Shown here: positions 38,478-46,348 of the stretch, in pieces | Position numbering within the stretch: the stretch's first letter is position 1 | Layout of the letters: the number at the start of each line of letters is the position of its first letter | From: Occallatibacter gabretensis | GTDB taxonomy: Bacteria > Acidobacteriota > Terriglobia > Terriglobales > Acidobacteriaceae | NCBI RefSeq assembly: GCF_001449115.1 | Contig: NZ_LAIJ01000005.1 | Coordinates: forward strand, 45,036-109,035 | DNA: 64,000 nt | Direction: 5' to 3' | Made by a program: the position numbers and the translations under genes | The notes under the pieces: model-generated | Seen by the model: only the letters and a program-made list of their open reading frames with translations | Told to the model about the DNA's origin: nothing | Databases searched by the model: none

Positions 38478-38984
38478 ATGATCTTTCGTCCCGCTGCATT
38501 GTTGCTCGGCCTATCGATGGCTGGACTCGTTCCAGCAATGGCAACCCCGCCGTCCTCGCCGGTGGATGCTTGCAAAATGATCGACCCAGTTGCCGTCGCT
38601 TCAGCCGCCAGGGCGTGGTTTGGCGTTCCTGTCACGCTCGCCAAAGATTCAGCACCCGGACCGCGCGCAGGCTCGTGCAGTTTTACAACGGACTCGCCCC
38701 AACACATCGACATCACCATTTTTTATGCGCCTTCCGCCAATCCCGCGATGTATGGCCTCGATCAATCGCCACCGCCCAACGAGACTCCGGTATCCGGCGT
38801 AGGAGACAGAGCTGTCTTCGACCAGGATGCCAATCCCGCCAATCGCTATAAAACTGAGAATCTGGCGATTCTCAAAGGGAGTGCGGTGTTAGTGCTTTCC
38901 CTCACTCTCGATCAGAAGCTTGCCTTCGTTGCGAAGGAAAAATTAGCAGACTTTGCCGCCAGGCAACTGGCTCCCAAAATGTAG
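38478..38984 (+). CDS. Small secreted protein, function unknown
   Basis: A 168-residue protein with a signal peptide (FRPAALLLGLSMAGLVPAMA). The mature part begins VDACKMIDPVAVASAA and has a second cysteine in AGSCSFTTD, somewhat like DUF3558-type lipid-anchored or secreted domains, though there is no lipobox. ATG 38478 follows GGAAACACG; an upstream in-frame extension would run into the repeat and is discounted. No operon partner is seen. Confidence 0.7.
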   Translation: MIFRPAALLLGLSMAGLVPAMATPPSSPVDACKMIDPVAVASAARAWFGVPVTLAKDSAPGPRAGSCSFTTDSPQHIDITIFYAPSANPAMYGLDQSPPPNETPVSGVGDRAVFDQDANPANRYKTENLAILKGSAVLVLSLTLDQKLAFVAKEKLADFAARQLAPKM

Positions 38985-39428
38985 AGCAGGATGTAGAGCT
39001 TGGATGAGCCACCCTGGGCACTTGCCTTGAGCAGTATCGAATCTTCTTCGCTGATCAGAAATTCAATGAGCTTTTAGTCATGCGCGAAGGCGTTAGGCCG
39101 AATTGGTAAACGCAAGCACGTCTATCATTCCTCATTTTCGAGTCAGCCGGTCCACAAATCCTGACAAGCCTGGAAAATCGGAAAACGACTTCACCAGTCA
39201 TCAACCGCCCCGAGACCCAACCCAGGATCGAATGGAACGAAAGCTGTCATCGGTCCTCAGGTAACATAGTCCGTACGATGATGCGTTGAGCTCGTGTTTC
39301 CTGTGCGAAGGCGCCGCATCACTCAGTTGTTGAATCTCCATCCAGTTGTTGAATCTCCATCCAAGTTGGCTTTTGCCCTGAACTGCTTTCCCTCGGACAC
39401 CGAATCGAGTCACCTGGAGAACTACCGC
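38985..39428. other. Gap without a convincing gene
   Basis: Only a 33-codon stretch without a start codon (about 39016-39110, ending VMREGVRPNW) and a 19-bp tandem duplication (39324-39361) are visible. No terminator or clear promoter was found. Confidence 0.5.
39324..39361. repeat. 19-bp tandem duplication
   Basis: CAGTTGTTGAATCTCCATC occurs twice head to tail (39324-39342, 39343-39361) upstream of the M23 peptidase gene. Confidence 0.85.
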
Positions 39429-40685
39429 ATGTCTCTCTACCTGTTGCTTCGCCGGACCATCGTGGGTGCCGCACTCACTCTTTCCTTCGCAACGACCGCA
39501 ACCCGTGCGGCAGAGAATCCCACGCCTCTCATCCTCTCCGTGCATGACGCTCCGGTAGTCTTCATCGGCTCAGACGGCAACACGCACCTCGTCTACGAGC
39601 TTTGGATGTTGAACTTCTCCAGCGGGGACATCGCTGTTCAGAGGCTCGACATTCTCGCCGACGATAAAGTCATCCAGACGCTTGACGCCACAGCCATCGC
39701 TACACGCCTGCAACCCGTCGGGCTCCGCGACTCAACGGGCACCCTAACGAAAAGCACGCAGGCGCTCCTCTTCCTTCACATCACCCTGCCCGGCGGAGCC
39801 GCTGTCCCGCATCATCTCACGCATCGAATCACAACTTTCATTGCCGCCGCACCGCCCGCCTTCCAGCACCTCATCCTCACCGGAGGCGAGACCGCGCCCG
39901 ACCGTCAGACCGTGGCCGTTATCCATCCTCCCCTCGCCGGCGACAACTATGTCTCGGCCGACTCCTGTTGCGATTCCACCCGCCACATGCGCGCCGTCCT
40001 CGGAGTCAACAACCACGCCTGGCTCGCGCAGCGCTACGCCGTCGACTGGGAGCAGTTAGACTCCCATGACCGGATCTACTCCGGCCCACGCGAGAAGCTC
40101 GAGAGCTACACTATCTTCGGCAAACCCGTCCTCGCCGTCGCCGACGCCACCGTCGTTTCTGTCATCGACAATCTTCCGGAACAAACTCCGGGCAAATATC
40201 CGGAAGGCATCTCTCTCGACCAGGCTGACGGCAACTCGGTCATCCTCCGTCTCGACGATCCTCGCCTCGGCGGCCATGTCTTCGCCTTGTATGCTCATAT
40301 GCAGCCCTGCAGTATTCGCGTCCACTCTGGCGACAAGGTTCACTCGGACGAAGTCCTCGGGCTCGTCGGCAACACCGGCAACTCCCTCGCGCCTCATCTC
40401 CATTTCCAGCTCATGGCCGAGCCCTTATCCCTGGCCTCAAACGGGCTCCCTTACGCCATCGACTCCTTCGAAGTCACCGCACAAATACCCAGCACCCAGG
40501 CCTTTGACGAAGCCGAGGCCAATGGCACGCCCATCCCTCATCACACGATGCCCACCACTCGACACGTCGAAAAATCTCTTCCTCTCGACCAGTTCATCAT
40601 CTCGTTCCCCGATTTACGGAAGGACCCGGAGAAGAACCTGGAGAAGAGCCTGGATAAGAATCTGGATAAGAACAGAAAGTGCTGA
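39429..40685 (+). CDS. Secreted M23 (LytM-type) peptidase
   Basis: A 418-residue protein with a signal peptide (LLRRTIVGAALTLSFATTAT). An N-terminal beta-rich region (about 30-190) precedes an M23 zinc peptidase fold, seen as AQRYAVDWE, FGKPVLAVADATVVSV, FALYAHMQP, GDKVHSDEVLGLVGNTGNS and PHLHFQL, which contribute the zinc and catalytic residues. It should cut peptidoglycan cross-links or other exported peptides. The extreme C-terminus is a charged repeat (EKNLEKSLDKNLDKN). ATG 39429 has TGGAGA upstream. Confidence 0.87.
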   Translation: MSLYLLLRRTIVGAALTLSFATTATRAAENPTPLILSVHDAPVVFIGSDGNTHLVYELWMLNFSSGDIAVQRLDILADDKVIQTLDATAIATRLQPVGLRDSTGTLTKSTQALLFLHITLPGGAAVPHHLTHRITTFIAAAPPAFQHLILTGGETAPDRQTVAVIHPPLAGDNYVSADSCCDSTRHMRAVLGVNNHAWLAQRYAVDWEQLDSHDRIYSGPREKLESYTIFGKPVLAVADATVVSVIDNLPEQTPGKYPEGISLDQADGNSVILRLDDPRLGGHVFALYAHMQPCSIRVHSGDKVHSDEVLGLVGNTGNSLAPHLHFQLMAEPLSLASNGLPYAIDSFEVTAQIPSTQAFDEAEANGTPIPHHTMPTTRHVEKSLPLDQFIISFPDLRKDPEKNLEKSLDKNLDKNRKC

Positions 40686-40810
40686 CTTAACCACTCGCGC
40701 CATTCCTTCCAGCAATCACCCATCAGGAACGACGCATGACGAAGTGGGCGCAGGTCCGATAGGAGATCAGTCCTCATAAGTCGCCTTCTCACCATCGGTC
40801 CCACGCCGTT

Positions 40811-40830
40811 CGTCCCAGCCATTTCGGAGG
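40811..40830. repeat. 20-bp direct repeat, left copy
   Basis: CGTCCCAGCCATTTCGGAGG, identical at 42520-42539; both are also preceded by CACCATCGG at different distances. The two copies bracket the Mrr-like gene. Confidence 0.8.
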
Positions 40831-40832
40831 CA

Positions 40833-40879
40833 GGTGCCCCATCCATGCGCGTGTTTTTGCGCCATGGGTGGGATAGCAC
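40833..40879. repeat. Dispersed GGTGCCCCA hairpin repeat, second copy
   Basis: Starts GGTGCCCCATCCATGCGC and ends CATGGGTGGGATAGCAC; the halves are imperfect inverted copies that would fold into a stem with a GTGTTTTT loop. Confidence 0.65.
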
Positions 40880-40904
40880 TCCCGCACACTTCACCACTGA
40901 AATT

Positions 40905-41000
40905 CGTCATCCTGACCGTAGCCGTTTTTCAGGCGGAGGGCCGGGGTCCCCGGCAAGCGATCTTTGCTTGCTGGGGTGGAAAGCGAAGGACCTGCTTTTG
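40905..41000 (+). repeat. Dispersed GTCATCCTGAGCG repeat, copy 3
   Basis: Starts CGTCATCCTGACCGTAGCCG (one change in the core), contains CCGGGGTCCCCGG and GCAAGCGATCTTTGCTTGC, and ends AGCGAAGGACCTGCTTTTG. The inner module is shared with copy 4. Confidence 0.8.
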
Positions 41001-41142
41001 TTCTTCAATAACACGAAGTCGAAGTAACATGGCCGCAGAGAAAAACTAAGTCAACCGGCGAAGAAAGAGAGCCAACGCAGCGACCTGCTTTTGCTTTTCG
41101 CTCACTCTCCCACCATACCTTCTTCCCTACCCACCACCGCCA

Positions 41143-41259
41143 TGTCATCCTGAGCGAACGGGGCCCCAGACCGGGGTCCCCGGCGAGCGATTTTTGCTCG
41201 CTGGGGTGGAGACGTTTTCTTCAGTCTGGGGGTGGTGAGTCGAAGGACCTGCTTTTGCG
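41143..41259 (+). repeat. Dispersed GTCATCCTGAGCG repeat, copy 4
   Basis: Longest copy: TGTCATCCTGAGCG, then the CCGGGGTCCCCGG and GCGAGCGATTTTTGCTCGC hairpins, then GACGTTTTCTTCAGTC as in copy 2, ending GTCGAAGGACCTGCTTTTGC. Confidence 0.8.
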
Positions 41260-41465
41260 TTTCGTTGATACACCGCAACGATAGGTCCTTCACATCGCCC
41301 GGAATTGAAGATGAACGTTAGCACTCCTCCGGCTTCCCACAAGCGCGTTTACCGTTATTGATCCAGGAATATCTTCCATCGAAGCGCGATTGCCCCCACG
41401 TAGCGCGTTGGCAAGTCGCGGCGCGTGGTTCGGAATCATCCATGGACGGGCGCTCTGCCCCTCTT

Positions 41466-42446
41466 TCATTGTGTAGGGATTCTGGTGACAACGTGATGTT
41501 CCGCCCCGCTGTTGAGATTCTTTAGGATAAAGACAGCAACATTCGGAGCTTTGAACACTATCTCCGTTGTCTTGCGCGTAAATACAACGGTTGCTGATAG
41601 GCTCTCCTCTTTGATTGTGAAAGGAGGGTCGACCAGTTTCACGAAGGTGGGATACTCGAACCTATGAGTCTTCCGCGCGCTCATCTGACCTTCTCGATGC
41701 ATTTCTTCGTAAAACCCTCCGAGGATTCTCGTTAGGGTAATTAGCTCTTTTCCATCCTGGTCGAAAAACTGAACCGGTTGAGGAAGGTTGACCAATGTCA
41801 TTGGCTCAGGCAGGGGATCATTCGCTTGGTGCCAGCTGCTATCTGCTTTTAGTGACAGGTCGGACACTGTGGGGATATTTTGCGCGACGTCGGCCAGCGC
41901 GCCGAGAAAACTGCCATCCGGAGCCGTTAAGAACCCTTTCATCCTGAAAGTGAGGGTTGCGCCGGGGTAAGCACAGACAGGTGACCCCAGATTCTCCTGT
42001 AGGTTGCAAATCATGATGCCTGATGCTTTAGCCACATCAACGGCACCCTTCTGATACCTGGACGACGTAATCATGATTCCTATGGTCCCAGGGAGATCCT
42101 CCAGGACACCTTTGAATGTGAGAACATCCCCCTTGCGAATTGGGTTCTTCCACCTTTTCGCTTGGATGGCTACTTTGTGGGTAACTCCGCCGAGGCAAAA
42201 CTCCCAGTAGACATCAATCTGATGACTGGTAGCACGACCCTGCTTTTGAACGTTATGTTGCACTATGACGTTCTGCGCTTGGTCTTGGTCAAGCATTTGC
42301 TGATAGATTTCGCGCACGAGAAGCTCGTAATCCTTACTGCTAGCCAGAACTGAGCCTTTGTTGGTCACGAGATATGATACGACTACAGTTGAGAACGAGT
42401 CCTTGGTGGACGGTTTCTTGAAGCCGGTCCGACGCTGCCAGGCCAA
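41466..42446 (-). CDS. Mrr-like restriction-endonuclease-fold protein
   Basis: Up to 326 residues with a PD-(D/E)xK nuclease core of the Mrr_cat type: KDYELLVREIYQQ, QIDVYWEFCLGG with the active Asp, VAIQAKRW providing the Q-x-K, then IGIMITSSRYQKGAVDVAKA. The C-terminal half (about 170-326) is unassigned and may recognise substrate. It could be a solitary modification-dependent restriction enzyme; no methylase or specificity gene is adjacent. The start is uncertain: TTG 42446 is the first, GTG 42368 better fits the domain edge, and neither has a clear ribosome site. It sits between 20-bp direct repeats. Confidence 0.7.
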   Translation of the reverse strand: MAWQRRTGFKKPSTKDSFSTVVVSYLVTNKGSVLASSKDYELLVREIYQQMLDQDQAQNVIVQHNVQKQGRATSHQIDVYWEFCLGGVTHKVAIQAKRWKNPIRKGDVLTFKGVLEDLPGTIGIMITSSRYQKGAVDVAKASGIMICNLQENLGSPVCAYPGATLTFRMKGFLTAPDGSFLGALADVAQNIPTVSDLSLKADSSWHQANDPLPEPMTLVNLPQPVQFFDQDGKELITLTRILGGFYEEMHREGQMSARKTHRFEYPTFVKLVDPPFTIKEESLSATVVFTRKTTEIVFKAPNVAVFILKNLNSGAEHHVVTRIPTQ

Positions 42447-42519
42447 ATCTATACATCCGGCAAATTCCTATGCACTCACCATCGGCCAATTGGTACCGTG
42501 AAGTCGGCTTCCCACCACC

Positions 42520-42539
42520 CGTCCCAGCCATTTCGGAGG
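42520..42539. repeat. 20-bp direct repeat, right copy
   Basis: Identical to 40811-40830; lies just upstream of the Mrr-like gene start and next to the promoter at 42564. Confidence 0.8.
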
Positions 42540-42563
42540 GCAAATTTCCCCCACGCAAAAATC

Positions 42564-42592
42564 TTGTCAAGCCCTTTTCTTAAAACTATTTT
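42564..42592 (+). promoter_or_regulatory. Promoter upstream of the 42748 gene
   Basis: TTGTCA (42564-42569) and TATTTT (42587-42592) are 17 nt apart. The predicted start near 42599 gives a ~150-nt leader that contains a terminator at 42694. The surrounding ~90 nt are markedly AT-rich. Confidence 0.55.
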
Positions 42593-42693
42593 CTAAATCA
42601 CTCATTCTAAAAGCCAAAAAACTTCGCCCACTTTGCACATAATTAGGTGGCTTTGTGCGTTAATAGAAATAACAGCGAAAAATCTCCCCAATC

Positions 42694-42728
42694 GAAGGCC
42701 CCGCCACCGCGGGGCCTTCCCATTTTTG
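42694..42728 (+). terminator. Terminator/attenuator before the 42748 gene
   Basis: GAAGGCCCCG (42694-42703) pairs with CGGGGCCTTC (42710-42719), loop CCACCG, followed by CCATTTTTG. It stands 20 nt before the start codon of the next gene, so that gene must be expressed by read-through or the upstream RNA is independent. Confidence 0.75.
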
Positions 42729-42747
42729 TCATCCGGAAAGGAACTCC

Positions 42748-43206
42748 ATGAACTCTCCCTGTACACACGAGCCTCTCTCTCCCGCCGTCCAGCGCTGCTG
42801 TGACGCCCGCAACCGCATGATCGAACTCGACCGGCGCGGCCTCGACCCGAACTACAAAGACGGCCTTCCCGAAAGGCCTACATCCAATGACCCCAGGGCG
42901 CACTTCGAGTTCCAGGCAAAAACCCTCATCCACCTTAGTGACAACGATCCATCGCTCGCCTACCGCTCCGCTATGCCCGAGCCCACAGGACGCCGGCAGA
43001 TCAAGCAGTACATCGCCTGCATCATGCATGGACTTGCCATTGAGGCCCTCAAGCCGGAAGAGGCCAGAAATATGCTCTACGGTGCCCGCACCGCCACCCT
43101 CGCCCTCAGCAAATACAAAGACAGAGCGAAAAAGCCCGAAACAACGCCCGCCGTAACCGAACAGGGAATGTACAAGGCGGCGCAGGAGCAATTTACATCG
43201 CAGTAA
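42748..43206 (+). CDS. Hypothetical acidobacterial protein
   Basis: A 152-residue soluble protein beginning NSPCTHEPLSPAVQRCCDAR, with a helical core RRQIKQYIACIMHGLAIEAL. I recall similar short proteins in other acidobacteria but no function. AAAGGAAC lies 5 nt before ATG 42748. A long frame on the opposite strand is rejected because this one has a ribosome site and plausible composition. The leader contains a promoter and a terminator, suggesting conditional expression. Confidence 0.7.
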   Translation: MNSPCTHEPLSPAVQRCCDARNRMIELDRRGLDPNYKDGLPERPTSNDPRAHFEFQAKTLIHLSDNDPSLAYRSAMPEPTGRRQIKQYIACIMHGLAIEALKPEEARNMLYGARTATLALSKYKDRAKKPETTPAVTEQGMYKAAQEQFTSQ

Positions 43207-43469
43207 ATGCGTATTTTCACCGCATTTTGGCCGCAAATTCGCAGCCTTTTTTCTTGCACATTTTGCAGATAAATAAAACAAAATCAATAGCTTATGAAAG
43301 ACATTGCCGCAAAAATCACAGATTTTTGCCGCTCACAGAATCTGTACTTCTGTACCTCTGTACGGTCATTTGGCAGCCATAGCGCATATTTCCCCTTCTC
43401 TGCAAAGAAGAAGACCTCTCCGGTCGCAGTGCTCTGTCACCTGTAACCTGCCTCGCTCGTCAGAGCAGT
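43207..43469. other. AT-rich gap with small repeats
   Basis: No gene is seen. It contains a 9-bp hairpin, GCAAAAATC (43309-43317) with GATTTTTGC (43321-43329), and three 8-bp repeats TCTGTACN at 43341-43364. These could be protein sites upstream of the guaB leader. Confidence 0.5.
43341..43364. repeat. Three tandem TCTGTACN octamers
   Basis: TCTGTACT, TCTGTACC and TCTGTACG follow each other without gaps, about 106 nt upstream of the predicted -10 at 43470. Confidence 0.75.
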
Positions 43470-43475
43470 TACAAT
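43470..43475 (+). promoter_or_regulatory. -10 box of the guaB leader
   Basis: TACAAT matches five of six consensus bases. The predicted start at about 43482 coincides with the first base pair of the folded leader at 43484. No good -35 is seen at 16-18 nt. Confidence 0.45.
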
Positions 43476-43483
43476 ACACATAA

Positions 43484-43640
43484 GCGCCTGCCGTACGGGA
43501 ATCCAGCGGTTCAGGAAATAGAGCCAGTCAAGCCTCAAGAGCGAAGTTGGCGCGACCATCAGGGAGCGACGACCTTGAATGAGTTTAGAGGTGGCACTGT
43601 ATTTCCTGAACCGCTCATGAATCCCCCGTTCGCCAGGCGC
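43484..43640 (+). ncRNA. Structured RNA/leader element upstream of guaB
   Basis: Nested helices enclose the whole segment: GCGCCTG (43484-43490) with CAGGCGC (43634-43640); ACGGG (43495-43499) with CCCGT (43625-43629); and a perfect 16-bp helix AGCGGTTCAGGAAATA (43505-43520) with TATTTCCTGAACCGCT (43600-43615). Inside, GCC/GGC and CCTC/GAGG pair, and CATCAGGG with CCTTGAATG forms an apical hairpin. It ends 11 nt before the guaB ATG. It has no coding capacity and no U tract. It could be a cis-acting leader, a 6S-like or other free RNA, or a miniature inverted-repeat element; I cannot match it to a named family. Confidence 0.55.
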
Positions 43641-43651
43641 ATCAGAGCATT

Positions 43652-45178
43652 ATGCTAGCCCCAAATCTTCCAGAAGCCCTTACATTTGATGACGTTCTGC
43701 TCGTGCCTGCCTTCAGTGACGTCGTACCCGCGCAGGTCAGCACGCAAACGCAGCTTACGCAGCAGATCGTCCTCAATACGCCCCTGATCTCCTCGGCCAT
43801 GGACACGGTCACCGAGTCCAGGATGGCCATCGCCATGGCGCAGCAGGGCGGCATCGGCATCGTCCATCGCAATCTCTCCATCTCGGCACAGGCCGGAGAG
43901 ATCGACAAGGTCAAGCGCTCGGAAAGTGGCATGATCGTCGACCCCGTCACCATCGGTCCCGATCAGCTCATCTCAGATGCTCTGGAAGTCATGCGCCGCT
44001 ACAAGATCTCCGGCGTCCCGGTCACGCAGGGCAAAAAGCTCGTCGGCATCCTCACCAACCGCGACCTGCGCTTCGAGACGCGCACAGACGTTCCCATCGG
44101 CTCCGTGATGACCTCGAAGAACCTCATCACGGTTCCCGTCGGCACCACTCTTGAAGACGCCGAGCTCATCCTGCATGAGCACCGCGTGGAAAAGCTCCTG
44201 GTCGTCAACGATCAGTACGAGCTCAAGGGCCTCATCACCGTCAAAGACATTCAGAAAAAACAGAAGTATCCCAACGCCAGCAAGGACGAGAAAGGCCGCC
44301 TCCGCGTCGGCGGAGCCATCGGAGCTACCGGAGACTTCCTCGAGCGCGCCGCGGAGCTCATCGCTGCCCGCGCAGACGTCCTCGCCATCGACTCGGCGCA
44401 CGGCCATTCCTCCCGAGTCCTCGAAGCCGTCCGCGAAGTCAAAAAGCGCTTCCCCTCCATCGGTCTCCTCGCCGGCAACGTCGCCACTTACGACGGCGCA
44501 AAGGCCTTGATTGAGGCAGGTGCGGATGCCGTCAAGGTTGGCATCGGCCCCGGCTCCATCTGCACCACGCGCATGGTCACCGGCGCAGGCATGCCGCAGA
44601 TCACCGCCATCGCGGAGGCATATCGCGCCGCGCGCGAGCACAACATTCCCGTCATTGCAGACGGTGGCATCAAGTATTCGGGTGAAATCACGAAGGCCAT
44701 CGCCGCCGGTGCAAGCACCATCATGATCGGCTCACTCTTTGCGGGCGTCGACGAGAGCCCCGGCGAGACGATCCTTTACCAGGGTCGCAGCTTCAAGAGC
44801 TACCGCGGCATGGGTTCGCTCACTGCCATGAGCCAGGGTTCAGGCGAGCGCTACTTCCAGGGCAAAGACGATCTCGCTTCGGCCGGCAGCGGCTCCGAAG
44901 GCGTTGTCCAGCGCGAGCGCAACGAAAGCAACAACCGCCTCGCCAAGTTCGTCCCCGAAGGTATTGAAGGCCGCGTGCCGTATCGCGGACCGCTTGAGTC
45001 CATGGTCTATCAGCTCGTCGGCGGCCTGCGCTCCGGCATGGGTTACCTCGGCTGCGGAAGCGTTCAGGAGCTGCAGGAAAAAGCGCAATTCGTGCGCATC
45101 TCCGGCGCGGGGCTGCGCGAAAGCCACGTGCACGATGTCATCATCACACGCGAGGCGCCGAACTATCATGTCGAGTAG
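43652..45178 (+). CDS. guaB: Inosine-5'-monophosphate dehydrogenase
   Basis: Catalyses the NAD-dependent oxidation of IMP to XMP, the first committed step to GMP. The 508-residue protein has the TIM barrel ([20 protein letters not shown]) interrupted by two CBS domains (about residues 95-215), the catalytic loop [15 protein letters not shown] with Cys304, and the flap ([18 protein letters not shown]). The start is the ATG at 43652, with little ribosome-site consensus; the upstream structured segment reaches to 11 nt before it. The stop overlaps the VanZ-like gene by 11 nt. Confidence 0.97.
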   Translation: MLAPNLPEALTFDDVLLVPAFSDVVPAQVSTQTQLTQQIVLNTPLISSAMDTVTESRMAIAMAQQGGIGIVHRNLSISAQAGEIDKVKRSESGMIVDPVTIGPDQLISDALEVMRRYKISGVPVTQGKKLVGILTNRDLRFETRTDVPIGSVMTSKNLITVPVGTTLEDAELILHEHRVEKLLVVNDQYELKGLITVKDIQKKQKYPNASKDEKGRLRVGGAIGATGDFLERAAELIAARADVLAIDSAHGHSSRVLEAVREVKKRFPSIGLLAGNVATYDGAKALIEAGADAVKVGIGPGSICTTRMVTGAGMPQITAIAEAYRAAREHNIPVIADGGIKYSGEITKAIAAGASTIMIGSLFAGVDESPGETILYQGRSFKSYRGMGSLTAMSQGSGERYFQGKDDLASAGSGSEGVVQRERNESNNRLAKFVPEGIEGRVPYRGPLESMVYQLVGGLRSGMGYLGCGSVQELQEKAQFVRISGAGLRESHVHDVIITREAPNYHVE

Positions 45179-45674
45179 CCTTGCCTCCACGCCGGTCTCA
45201 AATAAGCGTGGCAGCGTGCGCTTTTGGGTCTGGACGTGGCTGCCCGTAGCCCTCGGCATCGTCATGATTATGTGTGAGTCCACCGAAACGTTTGGCGGCA
45301 ATCACACCAGCCGTTGGCTGCGACCCATCTTCCAGTGGCTTTTCGGTCCCATTGGCGATGAGCGGTGGGAGCACATACATCTTTTGCTCCGCAAGACCGG
45401 CCACTTCCTCGGCTACGGATTTATCGGCCTCGCTTGGCTGCGCGCCTGGTGGTTCACACTTCCCCACTCGCGCTTTAGAACAGACATGTTCCTCGCCATG
45501 CTTGGAACCGCAGCTATAGCCAGTTGCGATGAATGGCACCAGAGCTTCCTGCCCAACCGCACCTCTTCTGTACGGGACGTGCTGATCGACTGCACCGGCG
45601 CACTAACTTTACAACTGATTGTTTATACCTACATGCGCGTTACAAACCCAAAGAAGCTACACCGCGCCGTATAA
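45168..45674 (+). CDS. VanZ-like family membrane protein
   Basis: A 168-residue membrane protein with about four helices. The VanZ-family pattern is clear: [20 protein letters not shown], then [22 protein letters not shown]. VanZ-like proteins are widespread; resistance to teicoplanin is known for one member only, and this role should not be assumed here. ATG 45168 lies inside the end of guaB, so translation is coupled to it. Gene function in purine metabolism is not implied. Confidence 0.87.
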   Translation: MSSSLASTPVSNKRGSVRFWVWTWLPVALGIVMIMCESTETFGGNHTSRWLRPIFQWLFGPIGDERWEHIHLLLRKTGHFLGYGFIGLAWLRAWWFTLPHSRFRTDMFLAMLGTAAIASCDEWHQSFLPNRTSSVRDVLIDCTGALTLQLIVYTYMRVTNPKKLHRAV

Positions 45675-45710
45675 ACAAAAGCGGACGCACCCATAAGGGA
45701 TGCGCCCGCT
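45675..45710 (-). terminator. Terminator of the ribosomal protein cluster
   Basis: On the minus strand AGCGGGCGCATCCC pairs, with two mismatches, to GGGTGCGTCCGCT and is followed by TTTTGTTTAT. It lies 43 nt after the rplQ stop and also abuts the convergent VanZ-like gene. Confidence 0.8.
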
Positions 45711-45752
45711 CGTCCTTCTACAACTTATAAGCAGAGCTGAAGGAAGCCGCGA

Positions 45753-46226
45753 TTAAGCAGCTTCTTCGCCGCCCTGCTCTTTCTTAGCTTCTTCGAGCTG
45801 CTTTTCGAGCTCTTCGCGCTTCTTGGCCTTCACTTCGGCGCGCTTCTGGCGCTTCTCGTCGAGCTGCTTCTCAGCACCCAGCAGTTCAATGAACGCCTTC
45901 TCGGCGCCATCGCCCTTCTGGAAGCCTGTGCGAACGATCCGCAGATAACCGCCCTGGCGGTCTCCATAACGGGGCGCCACGGTCTCAAAGAGCCGCGTGA
46001 CAGCCGTGTCGGTCATGAGGAAGCTGAGCGCCTGACGGCGCGAGTGCAGATCGCCCTTTTTGCCGAGGGTGATCATCTTTTCCACGTGCGGACGAACAGC
46101 CTTGGCCTTGGCCACGGTCGTCTCCACGCGATCTTCCACAATAATGGACGTGACCAGGTTCCGCAGCAGCGCGCGGCGGTGGCTGGTGTTGCGTCCGAGC
46201 TTAAATCCTGCATTGCGATGGCGCAT
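45753..46226 (-). CDS. rplQ: 50S ribosomal protein L17
   Basis: L17, a large-subunit protein near the exit tunnel. It has 157 residues with the diagnostic opening MRHRNAGFKLGRNTSHRRAL and the RYGDRQGGYLRI segment. A Lys/Glu-rich coiled tail of about 40 residues (KRQKRAEVKAKKREELEKQ) extends beyond the typical ~120-residue protein. It is the last gene of the cluster; a 122-nt spacer with two small hairpins separates it from rpoA. Confidence 0.97.
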   Translation of the reverse strand: MRHRNAGFKLGRNTSHRRALLRNLVTSIIVEDRVETTVAKAKAVRPHVEKMITLGKKGDLHSRRQALSFLMTDTAVTRLFETVAPRYGDRQGGYLRIVRTGFQKGDGAEKAFIELLGAEKQLDEKRQKRAEVKAKKREELEKQLEEAKKEQGGEEAA

Positions 46227-46280
46227 AACAAACTCTCTTTCAACTCAGCGATCAGTTTTCAGTATTCAGTCGTTAGTCCT

Positions 46281-46330
46281 GATTGCCGTCTTTCGGCAAT
46301 CAATCAGCCAGTGACCGTCCGATCACTGGC
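46281..46330. other. Paired hairpins in the rpoA-rplQ spacer
   Basis: GATTGCCG/CGGCAATC (46281-46301) and GCCAGTGA/TCACTGGC (46307-46330) are both perfect 8-bp stems. Neither has a U tract on the transcribed minus strand, so a processing or stability role is more likely than termination. Confidence 0.45.
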
Positions 46331-46348
46331 CCTAACCACTGATCCCTG

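Larger units (their letters stand above)
40686..41465. other. Repeat-rich non-coding stretch
   Basis: No gene is supported here. It holds one copy of the GGTGCCCCA hairpin repeat, two full copies of the GTCATCCTGAGCG repeat, a partial 3' end of that repeat (about 41078-41096, GCGACCTGCTTTTGC) and one half of a 20-bp direct repeat. Confidence 0.7.

Noticed and set aside
39016..39110. Small gene in the 38985-39428 gap
   Set aside because: No start codon with a ribosome site and only about 33 codons; could be a remnant but cannot be supported.
42643..43287. 214-codon minus-strand frame across the 42748 gene
   Set aside because: It covers the plus-strand terminator and lacks a ribosome site; the plus-strand frame has a good one.
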